A stretch of DNA of 64,000 nucleotides from assembly GCA_965658745.1 (NCBI GenBank), contig CBFHTK010000011.1:52046-116045 (forward strand), given 5' to 3'. Origin of the DNA: JAHDFB01 sp965658745. Its GTDB lineage: Bacteria; Bacteroidota; Bacteroidia; Chitinophagales; Saprospiraceae. Both the position numbers and the translations under genes were made by a program. The notes under the pieces are model-generated. The model saw nothing but the letters and a program-made list of their open reading frames with translations, did not search any database and was not told where the DNA came from. Positions 50,897 through 59,300 of the stretch are shown here, piece after piece. Numbering within the stretch: the stretch's first letter is position 1; each line of letters begins with the position of its first letter.

Positions 50897-50904
50897 TACT
50901 TTTG
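50897..50904 (+). promoter_or_regulatory. candidate -7 element for the AstE-like gene
   Basis: TACTTTTG matches TAnnTTTG and lies 63 bases before the chosen ATG. The -33 element is unclear. Confidence 0.4.
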
Positions 50905-50967
50905 CTGGCTTATTAGACTAAAGGTCGAAAGATAAGTGGTTTGATAGAATCCGGACGAGATGGAAAT

Positions 50968-51903
50968 ATGAGTCAGCGAATCATTGGAGAATACGAAGGG
51001 GTAGAAAGAGGACCGTTGTTAATTTGCATAGGCGCTATGCATGGTAACGAGCCAGCGGGAGTGAAAGCACTTGAAATGATGTTCAAGATGCTAGAGGTAG
51101 AGCCAATAGTCAATGAAAGTTTTCACTATAGAGGGAAGATCGTAGGAGTAATTGGAAATACGAAGGCTTACGCCCAAAAGAAGCGGTTTCTTGAGAAAGA
51201 TCTGAATAGACAGTTCCGTGAAATGAACATCGAAAAGATCAGACAGCAGGATAAAGCTGAGCTTGAAAATGAAGATCTAGAGCTGAGAGAATTACTCGAA
51301 TTTATTGAGGACCAGATTAGAACGTACAAGCCAGAAAAGCTTTACATACTTGACCTACATACTACCTCATCTCGTGGAGGAATCTTTTGTCTGACTACAA
51401 ATGACGACGAAAGTATTGACATAGCAGTAAATCTCCAAGCTCCAGTGGTCAAAGGTTTCTTAAAGGGTATCCGAGGTACAACACTGCATTACTTCAAAGA
51501 AGAGAACACGAAGGTTCCTACTGTGGCATTAACCTTCGAATCCGGACAGCATGATGAACCACTTTCAATCAATCGAGCTATAGCAGCAATTACAAATTGT
51601 ATGCGGATTATAGGAAGCGTGCGCGTAGAAGATGTTGAAAATCGTCATAATAAGTTACTTATAGAATATTCTAAGAACTTACCAAAAGTCTCTGAGCTCT
51701 TGCGTCGACATGATATTACACCAGAAGATCAATTCAAAATGAGACCCAATTTTAAAAACTTTCAGAGACTATCTGCAGGGGAAATCATTGCAGATGATAT
51801 TAATGGACCTATTGTCGTAGAAGAAGATTGTCTTTTATTGATGCCATTATATCAGACACAGGGTGAAGAAGGGTTTTTCCTGATTAAAGAAACAACATCA
51901 TGA
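50968..51903 (+). CDS. succinylglutamate desuccinylase/aspartoacylase-family zinc hydrolase
   Basis: A 311-residue M14-like zinc hydrolase. The HxxE metal motif is IGAMHGNEPAGVKAL, the substrate-arginine region KDLNRQFRE, and the third ligand is in LDLHTTSS. TFESGQHDEPLS supplies the catalytic Glu. The family removes acyl groups from N-acyl amino acids; no succinyltransferase pathway genes are near, so the substrate is unknown. The ATG at 50968 is chosen; the frame is open to a TTG at 50941. The following acidic gene overlaps by 4 bases. Confidence 0.85.
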   Translation: MSQRIIGEYEGVERGPLLICIGAMHGNEPAGVKALEMMFKMLEVEPIVNESFHYRGKIVGVIGNTKAYAQKKRFLEKDLNRQFREMNIEKIRQQDKAELENEDLELRELLEFIEDQIRTYKPEKLYILDLHTTSSRGGIFCLTTNDDESIDIAVNLQAPVVKGFLKGIRGTTLHYFKEENTKVPTVALTFESGQHDEPLSINRAIAAITNCMRIIGSVRVEDVENRHNKLLIEYSKNLPKVSELLRRHDITPEDQFKMRPNFKNFQRLSAGEIIADDINGPIVVEEDCLLLMPLYQTQGEEGFFLIKETTS

Positions 51904-52373
51904 TTATTACTGAAGCGACTATCGATAAGATCTTAGATCAACTTCAAGCTGACGAAGCGTATCAAGAGACCTTGACATCGCGTTTCGAAACAATGTATGA
52001 AGAGTATGTCAGTTATCTGAATCAGGAAATCAATACTTTATTAAGCGAAGAAGAAGGTGATCTACTGCACTTTGTTCATGCGATTCTTTTGGAAGCATTC
52101 TTACAAGCAGATGATTCACTAAAGATATTTGAAATGGATGAATTCTATGATGCTGAAGAGTCGATGTGGTCGTCGTACGAGGATAATATTAAGGCTCCTT
52201 TCAGAGATCGTATTACTACTGTTTTTGATGCTAGTGATGAGGAAGATGCTCTTGCATTTATTGAAGATACCTTAGTAGATCCAGAGGAGGGTGAGGATTT
52301 TCAGTTGAGTGCTACTGGAAGAGATGTAATTTGGAATGTCTGTGCAGCTTTTGTCACAGTTCTTGTAGCCTAA
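51900..52373 (+). CDS. acidic hypothetical protein coupled to the AstE-like hydrolase
   Basis: A 157-residue protein that I do not recognise. It is strongly acidic, with alternating Asp/Glu patches (DEFYDAEESMWSSYEDN, DASDEEDALAFIEDT, DPEEGEDFQ) and probably helical. There is no signal peptide; the final residues are hydrophobic (WNVCAAFVTVLVA). Its ATG overlaps the hydrolase stop by 4 bases, so a shared function or complex is plausible. It converges with the EEP hydrolase gene. Confidence 0.7.
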   Translation: MIITEATIDKILDQLQADEAYQETLTSRFETMYEEYVSYLNQEINTLLSEEEGDLLHFVHAILLEAFLQADDSLKIFEMDEFYDAEESMWSSYEDNIKAPFRDRITTVFDASDEEDALAFIEDTLVDPEEGEDFQLSATGRDVIWNVCAAFVTVLVA

Positions 52374-52385
52374 GCAATAAATCAA

Positions 52386-53414
52386 CTATCTAATTAGAAT
52401 GTCGCTAGTAATAGGAAAGTGGTCTGAATATGGAACACGGTGTGTTTTGTAATTGAGAACCTGCAATGACTTGTCTGAAAAGATATAATCAATTCTCAGT
52501 GCAGGTATTGATCCGTTAAAACTTGTTCCAAGTCCAAATCCCTTTTCGGTAAAAGAATCTTGCAGTTTGTCGCTGATACTTGTATACAAATAAGACTGCG
52601 GAACATCATTGAAATCTCCCCCGACGATTACCGGATAATCTACCGTTTCAATGTCCTCAAGTAGGCTTTGTAATTGTTGGTTTCTCTTGATTGTTGCGTC
52701 AGAGTACTTGCTCATCATTTGTTTAACTCGGTCCCAAGTTTTGGGATCTCCAATTTCTCCAGAAGATCGTACGTCCTCTGCTAGGTATGTAACACCGTTT
52801 GAGTGTAAATGTACTGAGTAGACTCGGATAGTAGTTCCATTAAAATCTATATCAGCCCAAATTACGACGTTGAAATTATTCTGGAAATTCAAGAATCCTG
52901 ATCGGACAACAGGGTATTTACTCATCAGAATTGCCCGCTTGTTCTTAAACTTTATAATCTCGTGTTTTGGAAATCGGCTTCGGAGTTCTTCAACTATTTT
53001 GGAGTTTGACTCCTGAAAAAAGGCTACACCTTCGCCAAAATTACTTTCTAGAAAGCTATAAAAATCCGCTCGATCTTTACTTCTTACTGATAAGCCTGAA
53101 GCTAGATTATAAGATGCCACGTGAACTATCTGCTCTGACTTTATAACCTTTTCTGTGCCGAAATTCATAAAACGCTGAGCTGATGAAAATCCAATCAGAA
53201 GTGCAGCTATAGAAATCAGACTATAAGTCCATTTCGTAAATAACCAAAAAATAGCAAATGCAACGAGTAAGAAAAAGAGAATAGGATAAAACAAACCAAA
53301 TATGGGTATGATTTGATTGGCCTCTGGAGAAATAAAGGATGACAAGTAAGAAATAAACATGATCAAAACCAGTATCACGTTTATGATAAGCAAGGGATAT
53401 TTTATGAATTTCAT
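52386..53414 (-). CDS. endonuclease/exonuclease/phosphatase family membrane protein
   Basis: A 342-residue protein with three N-terminal membrane helices (about 6-24, 36-60 and 65-82) and a C-terminal EEP domain facing the periplasm. Catalytic motifs are complete: VASYNLASG, FFQESN, VYSVHLHS, VGGDFNDVP and YSDHFPI. Such proteins hydrolyse phosphodiesters in nucleic acids or lipids such as sphingomyelin; the target here is unknown. It starts 3 bases after the rhomboid stop. Confidence 0.88.
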   Translation of the reverse strand: MKFIKYPLLIINVILVLIMFISYLSSFISPEANQIIPIFGLFYPILFFLLVAFAIFWLFTKWTYSLISIAALLIGFSSAQRFMNFGTEKVIKSEQIVHVASYNLASGLSVRSKDRADFYSFLESNFGEGVAFFQESNSKIVEELRSRFPKHEIIKFKNKRAILMSKYPVVRSGFLNFQNNFNVVIWADIDFNGTTIRVYSVHLHSNGVTYLAEDVRSSGEIGDPKTWDRVKQMMSKYSDATIKRNQQLQSLLEDIETVDYPVIVGGDFNDVPQSYLYTSISDKLQDSFTEKGFGLGTSFNGSIPALRIDYIFSDKSLQVLNYKTHRVPYSDHFPITSDILIR

Positions 53415-53417
53415 ATC

Positions 53418-54344
53418 CTATTTTTTGCTTACACTGTCTAGAAAAGCTTTTTCTTCTTTAGTTAAGCTATCAATTCCTTTTTTTGATATCTTATCAAGAA
53501 TAAGATCAAGTTTGTCTTGATTGTCAGAGGTCTTCATACTTGATTTCCGTGAGCTTGCAGAGGTTCTTTTTCTAGTTCCTGAAACGGCAGCTTTGTGTCG
53601 AACTTTCAATGGACTCTTCGGCTTTTGGGCTTGACCCGTAAACAAATTCTTCCACCACTCAAAAACCCGATTAAACCAAGGACTAGGATCATTACCTCCG
53701 TTAACCAAAGAGATAAACAACCAACCCATAAACATGCCCCCAAAGTGCCCAAAATGTCCACCTGTATTACTAAGATTGGCAATTCCAATCAAGTCGAGAA
53801 CAATGGCAGCAAGTGCAATCCATTTCAATTTTACAGGACCTAGAAGGATCATGTGTATCATGTAGTCTGGTGCAACATATGCTGTAGCGATAAGAATTCC
53901 TAAAACTGCAGCAGATGCACCGTGAGCAGTACCTCCACCTGGCAAAATCATATTGACGCCAATGAAATAGAACATGGCACCCATCAGACCTGCCAAAAGG
54001 TATAAAGGAATGACCCTCCGATCACCCATAAGATCTCCGAAAATACGTCCAAACCAATATAACAATAGCATGTTCCACACAAAATGCATAAGACCTCTAT
54101 GCAGAAACATATGCGTTATGATAGTCCATGGTTTTTTGAGCAATTCATAAGGGTCACTCGGAACACTCAAGAATTTCATGACGGTATCTTGAACTGCTTT
54201 GTAGTCAGGACCTGCAAATAACCCAATAAATGCAAATAAGATGTATAGCGAGATGAAAACAACGACATTGATGACAATCAATTTGGTGACGTTGTTACCA
54301 AAATTTATCTGATCCTTTAAATCTCGATATATCGATCTAAACAT
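53418..54344 (-). CDS. rhomboid intramembrane serine protease
   Basis: A 308-residue membrane protease. The catalytic dyad is Ser144 (HGASAAVLG) and His200 (GHFGGMFMG). HRGLMHFVWNMLLLYWFG contains the oxyanion-side His-Asn motif (H87, N91). Six membrane segments are visible. A Lys/Ser-rich cytoplasmic tail (about 240-308) ends with a helix of the form LDLILDKISKKGIDSLTKEEKAFLDSVSKK seen in Bacteroidota rhomboids. It cleaves transmembrane substrates. It is co-directional with the EEP gene. Confidence 0.92.
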   Translation of the reverse strand: MFRSIYRDLKDQINFGNNVTKLIVINVVVFISLYILFAFIGLFAGPDYKAVQDTVMKFLSVPSDPYELLKKPWTIITHMFLHRGLMHFVWNMLLLYWFGRIFGDLMGDRRVIPLYLLAGLMGAMFYFIGVNMILPGGGTAHGASAAVLGILIATAYVAPDYMIHMILLGPVKLKWIALAAIVLDLIGIANLSNTGGHFGHFGGMFMGWLFISLVNGGNDPSPWFNRVFEWWKNLFTGQAQKPKSPLKVRHKAAVSGTRKRTSASSRKSSMKTSDNQDKLDLILDKISKKGIDSLTKEEKAFLDSVSKK

Positions 54345-54555
54345 GAAATTAGTTTTCTAGATGATGTGCATGGTACACTATGAGCTATAAACCACAACTG
54401 AATATGCTTTTGGTCTATTTCGCTGTACATTATTAAACGAACATGATCAAAGAAAGGTTTTCTTAGTAATCATTTCTTGGATAAAAATGTAAAAGATTCA
54501 GACAAAATGACCTAACAGGCGGCACTTGAATTAAGTCAAAACTTTTGAACTTTGA

Positions 54556-55296
54556 CTAAGTCATATTATGATACACATTTTGAACGTCGTCGTCCTCGTC
54601 AAATTTGTCTAATAATTTTTCAATATCTGCAACTTCTTCGGACGATAGTTCTTTAGTCTGAGTTGGAATACGTTCGAAGCCAGAAGTCAATATCTCATAT
54701 TCATTTTCTTCTAGGAAACCTTGGATTGATCCAAAGCTTTCAAAAGGTCCGTAAATGGTTATACTTGCTGGTGTTGGTGGCTCGGCCTCTTCATCCGCGT
54801 CTTCTCTGAAAACCTCCTCAGCGCCGTAATCAATTAATTCAAATTCAAATTCCTCCAAATCGAGTTCGGGGTTATCTGCAATTTTGAAAAAACATTGGTG
54901 AATAAACATAAACTCGACAGAACCAGTGGTTCCTAGACTTCCATTGCATTTATTAAAGTATGATCGTACATTGGCTACTGTCCGATTGTTATTATCAGTT
55001 GCCGCTTCAACCATGATCGCGATGCCATGAGGCCCATAGCCTTCAAAAGTTATTTCCTTATAGTCAGCCGTGTCCTTATCTGTTGCACGCTTGATAGCCC
55101 GTTCAACATTATCTTTTGGCATATTCGCAGCTTTGGCATTCTGCATGACTGCTCTTAGTCTAGCGTTCGTTTCAGGGTCAGGTCCGCCAGACTTGACGGC
55201 CATAACAATATCTTTACCTATTCGGGTAAATGTTTTCGCCATTTTTGCCCACCGCTTAAATTTTCGGGCTTTACGGAATTCAAATGCTCTTCCCAT
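54556..55296 (-). CDS. yebC: YebC/PmpR (TACO1) family protein
   Basis: A 246-residue cytoplasmic protein. The N-terminal GRAFEFRKARKFKRWAKMAK and KAANMPKDNVERAIKRATDKD are the family signature. FEGYGPHGIAIMVEAATDNNNRT and GTTGSVEFMF follow. The N-terminus reads KARKFKRWAKMAKTF where the more common form is KW-A-N-I-K. YebC proteins act on translation at stalling motifs and were earlier seen as transcription regulators. The C-terminal part is acidic. The start overlaps the FKBP stop by one base. Confidence 0.9.
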   Translation of the reverse strand: MGRAFEFRKARKFKRWAKMAKTFTRIGKDIVMAVKSGGPDPETNARLRAVMQNAKAANMPKDNVERAIKRATDKDTADYKEITFEGYGPHGIAIMVEAATDNNNRTVANVRSYFNKCNGSLGTTGSVEFMFIHQCFFKIADNPELDLEEFEFELIDYGAEEVFREDADEEAEPPTPASITIYGPFESFGSIQGFLEENEYEILTSGFERIPTQTKELSSEEVADIEKLLDKFDEDDDVQNVYHNMT

Positions 55297-55751
55297 TAGT
55301 TTACTTTTAGTAAGTCTACTTCAAAAATTAATACTTGATTTTTCGGAATGCTGTTGACACCTTGTGTCCCATATCCTAAAGCTGATGGAATAAATAATCT
55401 GATGCTACCTCCTTCACCAATGAGCCGGATCCCTTGTCTCCAACCTTCAATAGTATTTCCAAGAATGAAGGTGATATTGTCATTTTCGTCAAAAACCTCA
55501 CCGTCTGGAAAATAACCTTTGTAATTACAAGTAACGTTATTGTTTAGGTTTGGCTTTTTATCTTGGTTTCCTGGAGCCTCAATAATATAATAAATTCCAG
55601 TTGTGGTGACAAGTGCTTCATCTGACAAACCGTTATCATTAAGATAGTCAATGATCTCCATTGTGTCCTCCTCAAAGATTTCTTCTGCAGATTTACTGCA
55701 AGATGAAAGCGATAAGCCAAGGAACAGACCAAAAAATAATAGGTATCTCAT
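55296..55751 (-). CDS. FKBP-type peptidyl-prolyl isomerase lipoprotein
   Basis: A 151-residue lipoprotein (lipobox LSLSSC, Cys18). The FKBP core shows VTCNYKGYFPDGEVFDEND, FILGNTIEGWRQGIRLIGEGGSIRLFIPSALGYGTQGVNSIPKNQVLIFEVDLL, including the GW and Y residues of the active site. It should catalyse proline isomerisation of envelope proteins in the periplasm. It precedes yebC with a one-base overlap. A TACTTTTG on the minus strand at 55768-55775 could be its -7 element. Confidence 0.9.
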   Translation of the reverse strand: MRYLLFFGLFLGLSLSSCSKSAEEIFEEDTMEIIDYLNDNGLSDEALVTTTGIYYIIEAPGNQDKKPNLNNNVTCNYKGYFPDGEVFDENDNITFILGNTIEGWRQGIRLIGEGGSIRLFIPSALGYGTQGVNSIPKNQVLIFEVDLLKVN

Positions 55752-56365
55752 AAACTAATTTTTTTTGCAAAAGTAAACATCCTTTTTGATTTTGCATGAG
55801 GGTGCAACAGATGTAATCTATTCTACTTGAAAGAATGATATAGCCAAGACCACAAGCTTGATCAATTATGTTTTGGTGTATGGAGGGATGGCGCTTATTG
55901 AGGAATGGTAAAAAGTGTGTGGATGAGTGCATGTTAATTGTGCGACTAAGTTATGTTAAGTAGCTTGCCCAATGGGAAGCACGTCAGTCATTCTTTTGTT
56001 TTTATTTGTATCTCGAGAGTGGTCGAAGAATAGCACCATACACTATCTATTGTTACTAGTAGTCAACTTCTCTACATGTATACAGTAAAAGAAAGACAAA
56101 CTTCTCCTTGTGATGGAAGACTCTACTAGCCACGTCTACATTTTAAATTGCACCGATTCATTGCTGTAAGATTGTTGTAGGACATTTTGCAATTTGCCTA
56201 TAAAATAAGGCTTGATTCTTTTGCTGCATATGTGTTTTAGAAATAGAAAAAATCAAAGACTTATTCAAGACATAGAATAGCAAGAGTTTGTGAATTATCG
56301 TTCGGTTTATTAATTGATTTGTATACTTAGCTTGGTACTTAAACATTAACTTAGAATTTTATATC
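55752..56365. other. long intergenic region before the giant T9SS gene
   Basis: About 610 bases between divergent genes. Minus-strand frames at 55693-55932 and 56158-56346 lack domain or signal features and are taken as chance. No RNA gene, repeat or strong promoter was identified apart from the FKBP candidate -7 element. Confidence 0.45.
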
Positions 56366-59300
56366 ATGAAAAGCAAATTATACAAAATACTAAGCCTTAC
56401 TAATGCATTGTTGATAAGCCTAATTTTTACCAGCTTTCTAAACGCTCAAGAGCTCACTGAAATTCTAGATGAGAACGATACTACATACTTTCTTATTCGA
56501 GATAAGGTAGCTACTTACCTTGATACAGTTCAATCAAATGGTCAAGGAATTAATGGTGGAAGTGATTCTATCATCGAAGACGGATTTGTCGCCAATTTTC
56601 ATCGCTTTAATCAATACTATGCCAATCGAGTAGATGAAAACGGTAGTATAAAAACAGCATCTGCCAAAATGATAGAAGCATTGGATTATCAAATTGATTT
56701 TGGCTGTGACAGTTACGGAGAAGCAGAGTGGCAAAATGTAGGTCAGATCATAGATAATACTGTACAAGAAAGGGGACCAAATTATGGTCGAATTGATGGC
56801 ATTTCAATCAGACCTAGTAATTCTGATATTATCGTGGTCGGAGGCGCAAATGGTGGTATATGGAGAACGGAAGATGGTGGAGCTAACTGGGAAAATGTAA
56901 CCGACCAGAATGGACTTTCCGTAGCAGGCGTCAGAGAATTTGTAAGACACCCTGACGATGAAGACATCATTATTGCGATAACTAAGAATCACTTTACGAC
57001 ATTTGGTAAATTTGAAAGAGAAGAAATAGGTATTGGCATTTTAGTATCGTTTGACGATGGTCAGACATGGGAGCAAACAAGTTATACGAATGGATATAAT
57101 AAGCACACTGAACTCTATTCGATTGCCATTGATCCAAATTCAACTATACTAAATACAACTATTTACGTAGGTACACCGAGAACAATCGATAAATATAGTG
57201 GAAGTATTAACGGTATTACTACCCAGCCTTGGGAAAGGGATTGGCATGTGGAGCCTACTTATATAAGTGGTTTTAGACCTAGAAACGGATTTGTAAACTT
57301 TCATGACATGATAGTAGATGATAGTGGAATTTTCTGGTATTGTAATGCACTCGGAGTATATAAATATTATAATGGATTCCACACAAAGATCAATAACTTC
57401 CCAATTGAGGCAGGTGATTATTCCCCCGATTTATCAAACTTACCAAAACCTTGTAATCCTGCAGGAGTTTTTAACAATCCTGGTTACTATAATGCTAAGC
57501 TTGCTAAGAATATGCTTGGGCAGATTTTCGCTTATGTAGTTCTTTATCCAATTGACCAAAACTGCAAGTCAACAAGTAAGGAGTTGTCCTATTTCTTCCG
57601 CACATCTGATGGTGGCGTAAGCTGGTCTGGAAGTAAATTCACAGAAGAACATAGACTTGGTAATCTTGAAAACTATTTTGCGGTAAGTCACTATGATAGC
57701 TTAACGATATATCTGGAGTCTTATCGGGGACCCAATAAGGACGATTTTAGAAGAGTAATTAAAACAACTGATTTTGGCCAAACTTTTGACTACAATGAGA
57801 ATGCAAGTTATTACCACGAAGATATTAGAAATATTACCTACTTCGGGCGTACTTCAGATGGAACAAATGATATTGTCTACATAGGTACAGATGGAGGAAT
57901 CATGAAAACTGAAGATGGGACAAACTGGCAAGATATCACAGGAAATGGCATTCTTTGCGGAAATTATTATGGTGTCGGAATCTCTGAACACCTTGATGGT
58001 ATAAAGTATGTAGGAGGGCAAGACGGTTCCTATCGAGTCTACGATAGAGATATAGTTTATACAACTAGAATTAATGGTGATAATGGAGACGTAGGAATAG
58101 CCTATGTTGAGATGGATCCGGTCGTTTACCAGCAGACCCAAAGTGCTATAGGTAAGAGAATTAATCAATCAGGCCCAGGACAAATTGCACAGAATAGTCC
58201 TCCGGGAGGTTTTCCTATCGTGTTTAATTTAAGCGTTAATAACAGATTTTCTTACCCTCCAATATTCATAAATCCACAGAATCAAAGGCAGAAATTTGTT
58301 CCCATATTTGGAGGAGTGCAATTAATAGAAATATCCGAAACAACTGGTTCAGAAGTCAAACATGACTTAATCCAAGACCTTAGTGTCCATGCCAACGGAA
58401 GAGCCTCATGCGTAGCGATGTCAGAATCAAACCAAGATGTAATATTCTACGGAGTTAATCATTACAATGGTGATTTGATCGGTGAATTGATGAAAGCTAC
58501 ACGCATTAACGGTGATAATGATAATTGGTCTGTTGTGAAAATTTCGGGTGCAACTAGTTTTCCGCTTCTTCCTGTATCAGGAGTTGCTGTTTCGCCTACC
58601 AATATTGATCACATATGGGTGACATTCAGCGGTTATGCAAGTGATCCAAATGAAACGAAAAGACGGGTTTTCAAAACAACCAACGGAGGTATAAGCTGGA
58701 CCAATATTTCTGGGTGCCTTCCTGATGTTGCAGTCAATAAAATCATGTATCATAATACAGGCAAAGATGGGCTGGTAATCGGAACAGATTATGGTGTTTA
58801 CTACACAGACAACGATATGATGGAAGGAACCGATCAGATGTGGTCGATGTACGGAGAAGGTACGCCGCGGTGTATGATATCAGATGTTGAAATAAGAAAC
58901 TGTGATAACAAAGTTGTGGTTTCTACGCATGGTCGAGGTATATGGGAAGCTGACTTACCTGAACGAATTTTAATTACAGATATTTCAGGAAATGAAACAT
59001 GGGATGAAGATAGGTTGATAGACAATACAGTTCGAATTCTATCTGGAGCTACACTGAACATTACAAATGCCGAAATCAGAATCGCTAAGGACGCTAATAT
59101 AATTGTATCCCCAGGCGCGCAACTGACGCTGAACGGCGCAATGCTCACGAATCAATGTAGCTCATTATGGGGCGGCATCGTTGTCCGAGGAGTCGCTAAT
59201 CAGTCTCAAAGCTCTGGTATGCAAGGAGTCCTTCAAAGTACCAACTCTACAATCGAAAATGCGAGAATTGGTATTTATGCCGGCGATGATGACTTGAATT

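Noticed and set aside
55693..56346. Minus-strand frames in the region before the giant T9SS gene
   Set aside because: They lack any family feature and lie in A+T-rich non-coding sequence.
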